Made by a program: the position numbers and the translations under genes
The notes under the pieces: model-generated
The model's input: the letters and a program-made list of their open reading frames with translations, nothing else
Databases searched by the model: none
Told to the model about the DNA's origin: nothing
Assembly: GCA_028641055.1 (NCBI GenBank)
Contig: CM054057.1
Location: forward strand, 333,342,482-333,406,481
Direction: 5' to 3'
DNA from: Alopecurus myosuroides
Taxonomy: Eukaryota; Streptophyta; Magnoliopsida; Poales; Poaceae
DNA: 64,000 nucleotides
Shown: piece by piece, positions 47,224 to 59,239 of the stretch
How positions within the stretch are numbered: position 1 is the first letter of the stretch
Layout of the letters: the number at the start of each line of letters is the position of its first letter

Positions 47224-47335
47224 TGATATTTTGCAATGTATCTATAATTTTTTATGATCCATTCTTGTTTTCTACCCAATATCTTTAATTTTCCACATGT
47301 TTTCTGTCGTTTTCGGGATGTTTTCACATACTAAC
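47224..47335 (+). repeat. Start of a plus-oriented LTR, interrupted
   Basis: It begins TGATATTTTGCAATGTATC and resumes at 48940 after the solo LTR with matching ctaac flanks. Confidence 0.6.
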
Positions 47336-48934
47336 TGATGGCGGGTAAACACACGCTCGTTGGGAGATCCCAAGTGTAAGGTATGAAGAGTGAAGTGGCA
47401 AGTTTTCCCTCGGAAAGAAACCAAGGTTGAATCGACTAGTAGAAGAAAGAAATCACTTCTGAAGGTTGATGACAACTAAAGTTGGTAGGGCGCACTACCA
47501 GGCTCAGTAGCAACATGGAATCTACACAGCACAATCAAGATACTTTGCCCCAACGAAACAGTGAGGTTGTCAATCTTACCGGTTTTGCTAACACAAAGGA
47601 TTAGATGTATAGTGTGAAAAATAGTACTTGTTTGCAGTAAATGAAAAGAGATCAGTGATGGTAGTGAATGAGAGAAAAAAATGATTGCGGTAAAGAAAAC
47701 AATGTTTGCAGTGGTTGTATTATCAGTGTAAAAGAATGGACCGGGGTCCACAGTTCACTAGTGGTGTCTCTCCATAAAAGATAGATAACATGTGGGGTAA
47801 ACAAATTACAAATGGGCAATTGAAAAATATAAAGGCTGCACCGTAGTGCATATGCATGACATGATGATTACTATGTGATTCATGCGAGCATTACAACATA
47901 ATTCATAGACCATTATCCAACTGCATCTATAACTAATAATCCACCCTTGGAGCGCCATCCAGTCAAACCTCGGGTATTAAGTTGCAAGCAACAAATTATT
48001 GCCTTAAGTAAAGTGTGTAATGTAAACATTGAAAACATTGTTGTTTTCTCCCTAATGGCAACAACACATCCCCCATCCGTTACGTTTTTGTCACTTGAGC
48101 GTGAATGAAAGGGAGGCATGAACCCACTATCGAGCACAAATACTCCCTCTTGGAGTTAAAAGTATCAACTTTTCCAGAGCATCTACTAGTAACAGAGAGC
48201 ATGCAAGATCGTAAATAACATAAACATGATATATTGATAATAACTTGACATAGCATTCAATATTCATTGGATCCCAGCAAACACAACATGTAGCATTACA
48301 AACATATGATCTTGATCATGTTAGGAAGCTCACAAGATCTAAACATGAGACATAAAGAGGAGAAGACAACCATCTAGCTACTGCTATGGACACGTAGTCC
48401 AAGGATGAACTACTCACGCATCACTCCGGAGGCAGGCATGGTGATGAAGAGCCCTATAGTGATGATTCCTCCTTCTAGCAGGGTGCCAGGGAGAGCTTCA
48501 GAACCCTCCCGAACTAGGATTGACGATGACGGCGACTATGCAACTTTGTTTGGATGGAGGCTCGGGTCTTTAGGGTTAACCCGAGGAGGAGCTTAAATAG
48601 GAAAAAGGGAAACATCGGTGGGGAGCCAAGGGGGCCGCGCCACCCAATGGTGTGGTGGCTCCAGAGCCCCCGTCCGGGTTCCCTCTGGCCTCCGTGTATG
48701 TGACAGATTTCTAAGACCATGGGATTTTGTTTCGTCCAATTCCGAGAATATTTCCAGAACAACTTTTTTGAAACCAAAAATAGCAGAAAACAAGAACTAG
48801 CTCTGTGGCATCTTGTTAATAGGTTAGTCCGAGGAAATCCATAAAAATGATGTAAAGTGTATAGAAAACATGTAGCATATGGCATGAAAACAACATGGAA
48901 CATCAGAAATTATAGATACATTTGAGATGTATCA
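47336..48934 (-). repeat. Solo LTR (TGAT...ATCA), with 5-bp target duplication ctaac
   Basis: On the minus strand it starts TGATACATCTCAAATG at 48934 and ends at 47336 (1599 bp). ctaac flanks it at 47331-47335 and 48935-48939. It is of the same family as 26928-28532 and has no genes. Confidence 0.85.
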
Positions 48935-48939
48935 CTAAC

Positions 48940-50466
48940 AAATTAACAAGATGCCCCAGACCGGTTGTTGTTTTCTGTTGTTTTCTATTTCAGAAACTTT
49001 CTTAAGGAAATATTCTCGTAAAGGTATGAAAATACACGGAGATGATTTTTTACCCGGAACGGAGATGGAGTCCCAAGATAATCCATAGGGGGGCAGGGGG
49101 CACCATGTTGGAACTAGGCGTAGCCCCTTCCTCGGTCGCACCGGATGGGTCCAGAGTTGGCGGGAGGCTGCTTGCTTCAAAGTCCCCGACAACGGCGCCA
49201 GAAAACTTGTTGATGGCTGACGTTGGTAAACCCCAAGAGAAAGGTTGTGAAGAGTGCAACGGCAAGTTTCCCCTTAGAAAAGAAACCAAGGTTGAATCGA
49301 CCAGTAGGAGGAAAAGCAATCTATGAAGGTTGATGCAGCGGAGATGGCAGGGCGCACTACCGGTTCAGCAGCAACATGGAACCTACACAACATAATCAAA
49401 TCAATTTTCCCCCAACGAAGTAGTGAGGTTGTCAATCTCACCGGTTTTGCTGAACACAAAGGGGTTAAACGTATGGTGTGCAAAACAATATGAGAATAAT
49501 ATGAAAACAGTAGCAGCAGTGTGAAAACAGTGGAAGCAGTGTGAAACCAATGGAAGCAGTGTGTGTATTATCAGTACGAGAAAATGGACCGGGATCCACA
49601 GTTCACTAGAGGTATCTCTCTAAGAAACATAGCTAACATGCGTGGTGAAAAAATTACAGTTGGGCAACTGACAGATAATGAAACATGCACGACATAAAGA
49701 TTACTATGAGACTCATGCGGGCATTACAAGAAAATACATAGATCGTCATCCAACTACATCTATGACTAATAATCCACCCTTCTAATATCATCCGAACAAA
49801 CGTTGGGTATTAATTTGCAAGCAACGTATAATCATAGTAAGCAAAGTGTGTAATTTAAACAATGTAAACAAAGTAAACATCGTTGTTTTCTCCCTAATGG
49901 CAACAACACATCCTCCATCTGTCATGTTTCAGTCACTCGAGCAGAGATGCAAAGGAGGCATGAACCCACTATCGATTATAAATACTCCCTCTTGGAGTCA
50001 CTAGCATCTACTTGGCCAGCGCATCTACTAACAACGAAGAGCATGCAAGATCATAAATAACATACACATGAAGATAACATGATAGATTGATAATCAAAAT
50101 ACATAGCATTCAATAATCGTCGGATCCCAACAAACACAACATGTAGCATTACAAATAGATGATCTCGATCATGTGAGGCAGCTCACGAGATCTAAACATG
50201 AGGCATAAGGTGGGGAGTACAACACATAAAGAAAAATATTAAGAGGCAAATGCAAATACTGGCTGAAATCTGTCAAAACAGAACAACACATAAAGATGAA
50301 TTTTTAGAAAAACTTCTGTTGCTCAAATAAAAAAGTTCGAAACTAATGAAAGTTAGATAACTGATGGGAGATGACATTGGTAAACCCCAAGAGAAAGGTT
50401 CTTAAGAGTGCAGCGGCAAGTTTTCCCTAAGAAAAGAAACCAAGGTTGAATCGACCAGTAGGAGGA
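48940..50466. mobile_element. Mosaic of LTR and internal fragments of the same family
   Basis: 48940-49165 is the plus LTR interrupted above. 49166-49210 is minus internal sequence with the primer-binding site complement acaacggcgcca. 49211-50221 is a minus LTR lacking its 5' end. 50222-50361 is minus internal sequence, and 50362-50466 is a minus LTR end. The borders are approximate and no gene is present. Confidence 0.55.
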
Positions 50467-52033
50467 CACACAAATTCTATCACGCGATGGATCATTCTAT
50501 TTCTAATTGCCCGCATATCACGTGTCGGAGGTGTAAACAGAAGGGTCATCAAAAACATGATTGCAATCAGAGATTTTTATGAAGTACATTTCCCAATTTG
50601 GTATCCCCTGCCGTGGTCGATTCGCATTCTGAGCCTTCCCCTACTTTGACCACCCGTGACCCCGTCGAGGACTTGGTGCACTCAGCATTTTGAGCTAGTC
50701 TCGGCCTCTCTGTTTCCCCTCCAGAGCAAAGCCCTCCCATGGCGAACTTCCCGGTTCGTCCGTTCGACTTTGTGTCCACGCACTCGAACATTGATCCAGG
50801 TCCTGATGATCATCGCCAGTGTGCTCGTCTAGTGGTTGGTGGACCTCCACGCTCCATGAAGACAGCGCCATTGTTCTAGTAAATCCTCCTGTCATGGATA
50901 ATCTCCGTCGTACTGTTCTAGACCAGATTGTGGCCTCGGTCAATGAGGATTACCATGATATTATTCTTGATGCTAAGATCTCCATCCTAGGAGTTGGTTT
51001 GGTTCAGTTCTCATCTCCAAAGATTAGGGATATGATGATCCGTGATAGTCCCCACCCTTTTGATGTGTTTGATGAAGAATCATCATTCTCCTTTATTAGG
51101 CATGATGAGGGTTTTAACATGCGTTTGCCATTTTCAATCTAGATGCTTGTATTTTGTTTCTTGCGTTTCCTGCGGATTATCTTAATGAGTACTATATCAA
51201 CAAAGTTATGTCTCTGTTTGGGAAGCTCCAGTTATGGCACCGACCTGATGTGAGTAGGTCTCGGGTTCTGGTTAGGGTGCTTCTTCGTGATGTGAGAGAT
51301 GTTCCTCGCAGATTGATCGTTACTAGGCTTACCTCGCTGTCTGGGCATGGTGTTTCTTGGACAGACCCTGTTTATGTGCTCAACATCAGACAGGCTCGCA
51401 CTTGGCTCATTGATATAGAGGAGCCAGACCCACCGATGAATAGCTCCCCTCACCCATACGAACTCCCATATATGATGGTGATGCAACAATATCATCTGGA
51501 TGATCAGAGGTTCAATCCACAGCAGGCTGATCCCAACTGGCAGGTTGACAATCTGGACCCCAGAATCAGCAAGATGGATGGGGCCAACTGGCCTTCTATT
51601 CCTTAGGTTTACTTGGGTACTTATATGCGACATTTGTATGGCTATGAGGGGCCTTCCATGATGGATGGGGTGGCAAACTCTGACAACACATCAGATGATG
51701 CCATGGATGCTTGGAATGAACATGTTGAAGACGTGGATAGGGACGGGACTGATGTGATCCTGGGCGGCAATAGTACTGGATTAAGTTTTCATCGAGCTGG
51801 TGGCAGGTTTTTTCAGTTGAGTTGTCAGACAGCACTTGTTATTGGTCCTTCTATGGTTGGCTGGTGCGCCAAGTTTATACTCGCACTATTCAACCTAGTG
51901 AGTCCACTGATAACAATCAGTTTTTGCTACACTTGATGGAGGCTATCACTAATGCTGGTAGAAGGTTTATGATAGAGATGACTGTCAGTTTTGATTCTCC
52001 CTCTTTCTTGGTGCCACATTCTATTCTGAGAGC
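50467..52033 (+). pseudogene. Broken transposon-associated gene with CCHC zinc knuckle (DUF7597-like)
   Basis: The first block (to TGA ~50578) holds a perfect CX2CX4HX4C knuckle, CRRCKQKGHQKHDC. The second starts MANFPVRPFDFVSTHSNIDP near 50739. The third, 50819-51142, has DQIVASVNEDYHDIILDAKI and SFIRHDEGFNMRLPF. The fourth, 51154-51606, has FPADYLNEYYINKVMSLFGK and VLVRVLLRDVRDVPRRLIV. The fifth runs from 51613 to the Athila LTR. At least four frame breaks or stops separate them. The layout resembles a family of grass CCHC proteins annotated with DUF7597 that are spread by transposable elements; I recall it only by pattern. Its 3' end is cut by the LTR at 52034. Confidence 0.55.
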
Positions 52034-53548
52034 TGATACGTCCATTTTGTATCACTATTTTATATCATAATTTTCTGTTATTCATCGATGTATTTCATGT
52101 TATGATGCACCTCTTATGTTATTTTATCTTTTTTTGCATGTTTTATAATTTTTGGAGAATAAACACCGGGACCGGGAATCTGATGGAAAAAAACACCGTC
52201 GGGATACCATATTTCAGAAGATCGGAAGAAGAAGTGGAACACCGGGGGTGTCCTAAAAGTTCATAGGAAGAACACATCCAGAAGGAGAGCCAGAGGGGGC
52301 CACCATGGGCCCACACCATGGGGTGGCTCGCCCCCCCCACCTTGGTCGCGCCACCTATTGGTGTAGCCACCCTGACCCACCTCTGGGGAATATTTTTGGA
52401 GTGCTTGTCCCCCAGGAAACCCTAAGCCTCATTCCATCTTCGAAGAATTATTCCGCCGCCTCCTCGGGGCGGAAAACACCCGAGAGAGAAAAACTCTCTC
52501 GTAGGGAGAAATCTGTCGGGGAAATTCCTCTCCGGAGAGGGGAAATCACCGCCATCGTCACCGTCATCACTCCGGGCATCATCAAGATCGTCATCATCGT
52601 CATCATCATCACCACCAGAACCATCACCCTCATCATCCACCTTCATCCCGCTGTAACAATTAGGGGCCTTTATCGTTGTTTTGCATTAGATCTCTCTCCC
52701 GCTGTGGATTACTTGTTAGTAGTTGATGCTTGTGAGATTTATCGGTGTTTGCACTTTATGACCAAATTGTTATCATCCATTATATCACCTCTGATTATGA
52801 TCCATATGATTTCTTGTGAGTAGTTTGTGTTGTTCTTGAGGACATGGGAGAAGTCAGGTTGTTAGTAGTGAAGTAGAGTTGAATAATATTTAATGTTTGA
52901 TATTTAAGTTGTGGTGTTATTCTCCTAGTGGTGTCATGTGAACGTCGACTACATGATACTTCACCATTTATGGGCCTAGGGGGATGCATCGTGTATTTGG
53001 CTACTAATTGTGGGGTTGCCGGAGTGACAGAAACCTAAACCCCCGTTAGGAAACCATTACACGAGGAAGCGTAGGATCCTGGAGTTTAAATTTGTGGTTA
53101 GATTATTCTAATTACTTCTTGTAGTTGCGGATGCTTGCAAGGGGTATAATCACAAGTATGTATTAGTCTTGGATGGGACGGTACATTAGCATATGTTCAC
53201 CCACACAACACTTATCAAAACACCAAAATTATTCAACTGCATGGAACAAAAGCACTTGACAGAAACCTCCCTTGTGTCCTCGAGAACGTTTGTTAATCAT
53301 AAGTAAACTCACCGTCTTGTCCTTTGCTGAAGAAAGGATTGGGCCACTTGCTGCAATTATTATTACCGCATTTTATTTACTCGCACTTTATTTATCTTCA
53401 ATATCAAAAACCCTACAAATCTATTTTCCAGTATTTATAGTTATTCCTTCATCGAAACTGCTTGTCAACACCTTCTACTCCTCGTTGGGTTCGACACTCT
53501 TATTTATCGAAAGTACTACGATACACCTCCTATACTTGTGGGTCATCA
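52034..53548 (+). repeat. LTR 1 of the Athila-type tandem
   Basis: It starts TGATACGTCCATTTTG and ends CTTGTGGGTCATCA (1515 bp). The possible left target duplication is agagc (52029-52033). A degenerate ATC/CAT repeat lies at 52545-52650. Confidence 0.85.
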
Positions 53549-53559
53549 AGACTATTTTC

Positions 53560-53577
53560 TGGCGCCGTTGTCGGTGA
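53560..53577 (+). other. Primer-binding site, Athila copy 1
   Basis: TGGCGCCGTTGTCGGTGA lies eleven bases after the LTR end. It resembles the tRNA-Asp-type site of many grass elements. It is repeated at 62400-62417. Confidence 0.7.
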
Positions 53578-53649
53578 GTGAAGCGCTATTGGGAAGTGGA
53601 ATTGATAAAGGAAGCTTCTGTTGTAAGGAAGCTACTGCTTTATTACGCT

Positions 53650-54336
53650 ATGACTGAAAATCCTTTTGAGTCCTTATTTGCAGGCACTACTGCCACTGCT
53701 AGGGTAGTAAGTGACCCACCGCCTGATGATTTGGATCCTTATAAAATACCTATAAAGATCGTTAACCATGTTATGGATAACTGCTATTCAGGTGATGGAA
53801 ATGTCCATCCTGGTGACCATTTGATCTTTTTACATGAATTATGCGAGTTTTTCAAGTGTGCAGGCATTACTATGAGCGAAGTGAAGAGGAAATTATTCTC
53901 TATATCATTGACAGGCCGAGCCGCTGAATGGTTCGAGCTGCTGAAAAATAGCCAGACTATTGAATGGGAGGAAATTGTAGCTCTCTTTTATTCTAAATTC
54001 TATCCTCCAAGTGAAATCCATAGAGATCGGAATTATATATATAATTTTTGGCCTCGTGATGGAGATAGTATTGCCCAAGAATGGGGGAAATTGAAGTTAC
54101 TAATGCTCAAATGCCCCATTCATGAGTTCCCCAGTAATATTGTTATTAATAATTTCGATGCAAGGCTTCCTCTTCATGATAAGGATTTATTGGATGCTTC
54201 TTGTTCTGGATCATTCACACGTATGAAGGATGAAGCTAAATGGTATCTTCTTGATCGTATTCAAGAAAACACTGAAGCATGGGAGAATGACAAAGGTAGA
54301 AAGTCGGGTATAAATTATGACTATGAATGCATTTAA
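53650..54336 (+). pseudogene. Gag of Athila copy 1
   Basis: ATG 53650 opens MTENPFESLFAGT. The frame is also open for 24 codons upstream, but without an ATG. The capsid domain includes HPGDHLIFLHELCEFFKCAG, LFSISLTGRAAEWFELLKN and EEIVALFYSKFYPPSEIHRD. The frame ends at TAA 54334-54336, where the second copy in this window reads AAA, so this stop is a private mutation. Beyond it the same frame continues towards the protease. Confidence 0.85.
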
Positions 54337-55418
54337 ACCTTTATGTCATCTGAGGATTTTCATAATGTTAGTGTTGTTTATGGTCCTGATTCTCAAGTTG
54401 CTTCAAACTTATATAAGGCTTTTGCTTCTTACATTGATATTCCTAAAAAGGAATGGGATAAGTACCATGCACCTTATGAAGATACTATTAATTGTGTTCC
54501 TGCTAGAGATATAGAAGTTCATACTATTGATTCTATTATGCCTGAACCTTATATTGAGAAAGTGCATTTCCCTGCTAAGGTAAAAGAACACTCTATGTTA
54601 GCTAGTGTGATTAATAAAAGTGCAAAGAAGCTTGTAGAACCTGAGGAACAAATAACTGTAGAACCTACAGTAGCAATAGTAAAAGACCTTGTTTCTGAAA
54701 ATGTAGAAGAGGGACACATTATATTTTGTGAAGATGCGTCTAATATTGTCTCTCATCCTAGTAAATCTAGGAAACCTAGTGTTCATGTGCTATCTGTTAG
54801 GATAGGTGATAATTGCTATTATGGTTTATGTGATATTGGTGCTAGTTCTAGTGCTATTCCTTATGAGCTGTATAAAGAAATCATGCATGAAATTGGTTCT
54901 TGTGAACTTGAAGACATTGATGTGATTATTCAACTTGCTAATAGGGAAACTATTTCTCCAATGGTTTTGTTAGAGATGTGGACGTCTTATGTGGTAAAAC
55001 TAAATATCCTGCTGATTTTCTAGTACTAGGCACTTCTGCTAGTGATACTTGTCCTATCATATTTGGTAGACCTTTCTTAAATACTTGTGGTGCTGTTATA
55101 GATTGTAAAAAGGATAAAATCCTTACAAAGTTTGACGGAGAATCTTATGAATTTAATTTCTCCAAATTTGCTAAAACACCCTATGAAGCTGAATTACCTA
55201 ATGAAAATTATAGAGTTGAACAGTTGGCTGATGTTGCTCTTGCTCCTAACAATCCTTTGCAGCAATACATGGAAGACCACGAAAGTGATGTCTTTATGGA
55301 AGAAAGGAATGAAATTGATGAGATTTTCCTACATCAGCCAGCAATGCTGAAACATAATTTACATGTGGAAGACTTGGGCACAACATTACCACCCAAGGAA
55401 GATCATGTTTTGATTTAA
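54337..55418 (+). pseudogene. Gag linker and aspartic protease of Athila copy 1
   Basis: It continues the Gag frame. The protease loop GLCDIGASSSAIPYELYKEI lies near 54828-54885 (Asp-Ile-Gly-Ala-Ser). A one-base deletion at about 54961-54965 (ccaatgg, where copy 2 has ccaattgg) shifts the frame inside protease. The second half (CPIIFGRPFLNTCGAVID) is open in another frame to 55418. A Glu-rich linker precedes RT. Confidence 0.82.
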
Positions 55419-56345
55419 AGCCTTTGCCTGATAATCTTAAATATACTCATATTGATGATAAGAAATTATATCATGTTATTATTAGTTCTCAACTTTCCGA
55501 TAAAGAAGAGGAGAGATTATTGGGGATATATAAGAAACATAGAGGTGCTATTGGTTATACTCTTGATGATCTAAAGGGGATTTCTCCTGCTATATGTTAG
55601 CATGCTATTAATATTGAACCTGATGCAAAGCCAGTTGTTGAACATCAACGTCGTTTAAATCCTAAAATGAAGGATGTGGTAAGAAATGAGGTATTGAAAC
55701 TCCTTGATGCTGGCATTATTTATCCTATTGCTGATAGTAGATGGGTTAGTCATGTGCATTGTGTTCCTAAGAAAGGAGGGATGACTGGTGTACCAAATGA
55801 AAATAATGAACCCATTCCTCAAAGAGTAGTAGTTGGTTATAGGATGTGCATTGATTTTAGGAAGGTTAACAAAGTCAGTAAGAAAGATCATTATCCTTTG
55901 CCTTTTATCGATCAAATGTTAGAAAGGTTGTCTATGAAAACTCATTTTCTGCTTTCTTGATGGTTATTCTGGATTTTCTCAAATTGCTGTTAAAAATCTT
56001 GATCAAGAGAAAACAACTTTCACTTCTCCCTATGGAACCTATGCTTATAGCCGTATGCCTTTTGGTTTATGTAATGCTCCTACTACTTTTCAAAGATGCA
56101 TGTCTGCTATGTTCCATGGTTTTTGTGAATAAATTGTGGAAGTTTTCATGGATGATTTCTCCGTCTATGGAACTTATTTTGATAATTGTTTGCAGAATCT
56201 TGATAAATTTTTGTAGAGATGTGAGGAGACTAATCTTATTCTTAACTGGAGAAATGCCATTTTATGGTTAATGAATGAATTGTTCTTGGACATAAAATTT
56301 CTGAAAGAGGTATTGAAGTTGATAGAGCTAAAGTTGAAGCTATTG
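55419..56345 (+). pseudogene. Reverse transcriptase of Athila copy 1
   Basis: RT motifs are spread over several frames: AKPVVEHQRRLNPKMKDVV, SRWVSHVHCVPKKGG, GYRMCIDFRKVNKVSKKDHY, SPYGTYAYSRMPFGLCNAP and the catalytic box VFMDDFSVYG near 56142. Stops occur near 55597 and 56129 and in the finger region. A frameshift lies near 55955 and another after 56210. No functional enzyme can be read from this copy. Confidence 0.82.
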
Positions 56346-56883
56346 AGAAAATGCCATGTCCCAAGGATGTCAAAGGTATTCGTAGTATTCTTGGCCATGC
56401 TGGTTTCTATAGAAGGTTTATTAAAGATTTCTCTAAAATATTGAAGCCTCTTACTAATCTTCTTCAAAAGGATGTACCTTTTGTTTTTTATCAAGATTGT
56501 AGAGAAGCTTTTGAAATTTTAAAGAAGGCTTTAATATTTGCCCCTATTGTTCAACCACCTGATTGGAATTTACCGTTTGAAATTATGCGTGATGCTAGTG
56601 ATTATGCTGTAGGTGCTGTTCTAGGACAGCAGATAGATAAGAAGTTAAATGTTATTCATTATGCTAGTAAAACTCTCGATGCTGCTCAAAAGTATTATGC
56701 TACCGCTGAAAAAAAATCCTAGCTGTAATTTTTGCTTGTGATAAATTTAGGTAGTATATTGTTGATTCTAAAGTTACTATTCATAGTGATCATGCTGCTA
56801 TTAGGTACCTAATGGAAAAGAAAGATGCGAAGCCTAAGCTTATTAGATGGGTGCTTCTTTTAAAATAATTTGATTTACATATT
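56346..56883 (+). pseudogene. RNase H region of Athila copy 1
   Basis: It reads GIRSILGHAGFYRRFIKDFS (RT connection), then LPFEIMRDASDYAVGAVLGQ and VIHYASKTLDAAQKYYATAE of the RT-type RNase H. It is interrupted by TAG after EKKS at 56720-56722 and by a second stop just before LHIVDRKGAENPVAD. The catalytic Asp/Glu pattern (RDASDYAVG, TAEKK) is partly retained. Confidence 0.8.
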
Positions 56884-58360
56884 GTGGATAGGAAGGGTGC
56901 TGAAAATCCTGTTGCTGATAATTTGACTAGATTAGAAAATATCCCTGATGACCCTATTCCTATTAATGATAGTTTTCCTAATGAACAGTTAGCTGCAATA
57001 AAAGTGAGCTCTCAAGAGAGTCCACGGTATGTTGATTATGCTAACTTTATTGTTTTGAAGTATTTGCCTCCCACCTTTACAGCTCAGCAAAGAAGAAAAT
57101 TCTTCTATGATTTGAGGCATTATTTTTGGGATGACCCACACTTATATAAAGAAGATGTTGATGGTATTATGCGAAGATGTGTTCCTGAAAATGAACAACG
57201 AGAGATATTGAGAAAATGTCATAGTAGTGCTTATGGCGGACATCATGCTAGAGATAGAACTGCACATAAGGTTCTACAATTAGGTTTTTATTGGCCTCCT
57301 CTCTTTAAAGATGCTAGAATTTTTTTTATCTTGTGATCAATGTCAAAGGGTTAGAAATATTTCTAGACGTAATGAAATGCCTATGAATTATTCTCTTATT
57401 ATTGAACCATTTGATTGTTGGGGTTTTGACTTTATGGGTCCTTTCCCTCCTTCACAAGGCTATACTCATATTCTAGTTGTTGTTGATTATGTTACTAAAT
57501 GGGTAGAAGCTATACCTACTAAAAGTGCTAATGGTGAAACCTCATTAAAAATGCTTAAAGACATTATTTTCCCTAGGTTTTGTGTACCTAGATATCTTAT
57601 GACTGATGGGGGTTCTCATTTTATTCATGGTGGTTTTAGAAAAATCCTTGCTAAATATGATGTTAATCATAGAATTTCTTCACCCTGTCATCTTCAAACT
57701 AGTGGGCAAGTAGAATTATCAAATAGAGAGATAAAATCTATCTTGCAAAAGACAGTTAACAAATCTAGAAAAAATTGGGCTAAGAAATTAAATGATACTT
57801 TGTGGTCTTATAGAACTGCTTATAAAAACCCCATGGGCATGTCTCCTTATAAAATGGTTTATGGAAAAGCTTGTCACTTGCCTCTAGAATTAGAACACAA
57901 AGCTTATTGGGCAGTGAAAGACCTAAATAGATATTTTAAACTTGCTGGTGAGAAAAGGTTGCTTGACTTAAGTTCTTTAGATGAATGGAGGAGTGAAGCA
58001 TATGAAAATGCTAAGCTCTTTAAAGAGAAAGTTAAAAGCTGGCATGATAAGAGAATTATCAAAAGAGAATTTCATGTTGGTGAGAAAGTGCTATTCTATA
58101 GGTCTCGTCTCAGATTTTTTGCAGGAAAATTACTCTCGAGATGGGAAGGACCTTTTGTTATTGAAGAGGTATATCGTTTGGGGGAAATTAAAATTGTTTC
58201 CCTAGAAAACAACACTTCACAGTTGGTGAATGGCCAAAGACTCAAGAATTATATCTCCGGAGATCCTTATAATGAAAATGTTGATTGTATTCAAGCCATG
58301 ATCCCGGAGGAGTTTATTAAGAAGCATATTTCAGAAACTTGCAGAGTCGTTTTCGAATAG
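56884..58360 (+). pseudogene. Integrase of Athila copy 1
   Basis: The zinc-binding start CHSSAYGGHHARDRTAHKVL lies in the frame ending at 57336. A one-base shift near 57320 (in a run of T) moves to the frame 57311-58360, which carries CDQCQR and completes the H2C2 set. The core shows FDFMGPFPPSQGYTHILVVV, LMTDGGSHF and SGQVELSNREIKS, the Asp-Asp-Glu triad. The C-terminal region (REFHVGEKVLFYRSRLR, WEGPFVIEEV) runs to TAG at 58358-58360. Apart from the single shift this is the best preserved enzyme of the copy. Confidence 0.87.
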
Positions 58361-58699
58361 GTAACATTTTTGGAAAGAAAATGTTCGCGAAACATCTTCC
58401 AACTTATATTTTTACTGTTTTTGGAAAATATGAAAAATTATGAGCCGGAAACGAGGCGGAAGCGGAGCCCGGAGGCTCCACACCATAGGGTGGCGCGGGC
58501 CCACCCCTGGCCGCGCCAGCCCATGGTGTGGGCGCGTCGGAGCCCCTCTCTGATTCGTTTTCGACCTCGACTTTCCTTTCATTATGAAACTCTTTGCTAT
58601 ATAATCCCTCGGATCCCCCGAGGTCCGTATATCGTTTTCTCGCCATGTTTCTGTTTCGAGTTGTTTCTGCCAGGATCTGTTTTCGGTTTTAGAAGCATC

Positions 58700-59239
58700 A
58701 TGGTTTCCGCCAACGACAACAGGGGGGAGGGACCGAAGGAAGATGATGTCCAAGACCGGGAGTAGGAGGAAGAGATCGAGAGAGGAGCTGAAGGAGATGT
58801 AGAAGAAAACCCACGAGTGCATCCACGTGCCACCATCGCAAGCATTGGGGTAATTGCAAAACCTCACAAGCAAACGGCGAGGAAGAACACTAGATGGAGG
58901 GATCGATGTCACGTTTCATCCCCAGATATTCCACTTTCAAGTATTAAGAGACCTTTCCATACTTTAATTCATGAATATCAATATATGAGGGTACCACAGT
59001 CAAGGTTGCCTTCTTGCTGGGATATGGACTATTCTAACCATGCAGATAGAGAGAGCTCTCCACCTAAGAAAGAGTGGGAGAAAAATCTTGGTGGCTGGGA
59101 TTCACAGTCCGACAGGCATGCAAACTGTACTGATCGCAATATGGAGGTGATGCGTATGCTTATGTTCGCGATTGAAGATCTGAAGAAATCAACTGATAAG
59201 CTCATCGAGAAGGAATCACCACCACCACCAAAGAATTAA
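58700..59239 (+). pseudogene. Extra open frame in the env position of Athila copy 1
   Basis: ATG 58700 opens MVSANDNRGEGPKEDDVQDR, then an in-frame TAG at 58763-58765, then a 158-codon open frame to TAA 59237-59239. The product is hydrophilic: an acidic Glu-rich start, a basic middle (KPHKQTARKNTRWRDR), then a Pro/Trp-containing region and a helical end (MEVMRMLMFAIEDLKKSTDK). I see no signal peptide, membrane segment or known domain. It is in the place where some Athila elements carry an env-like gene, but nothing here supports an envelope function. Confidence 0.5.

Noticed and set aside
52422..52646. Asp-rich or Met-rich small proteins on the minus strand (also 61272-61496)
   Set aside because: They are translations of the degenerate ATC/CAT repeat in the two LTRs and are not conserved as a gene.
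58370..58699. Frame after integrase, before the env-position ORF
   Set aside because: It mixes a GC-rich inverted segment (near 58470-58540) with low-complexity translation. No domain and no consistent start were found.
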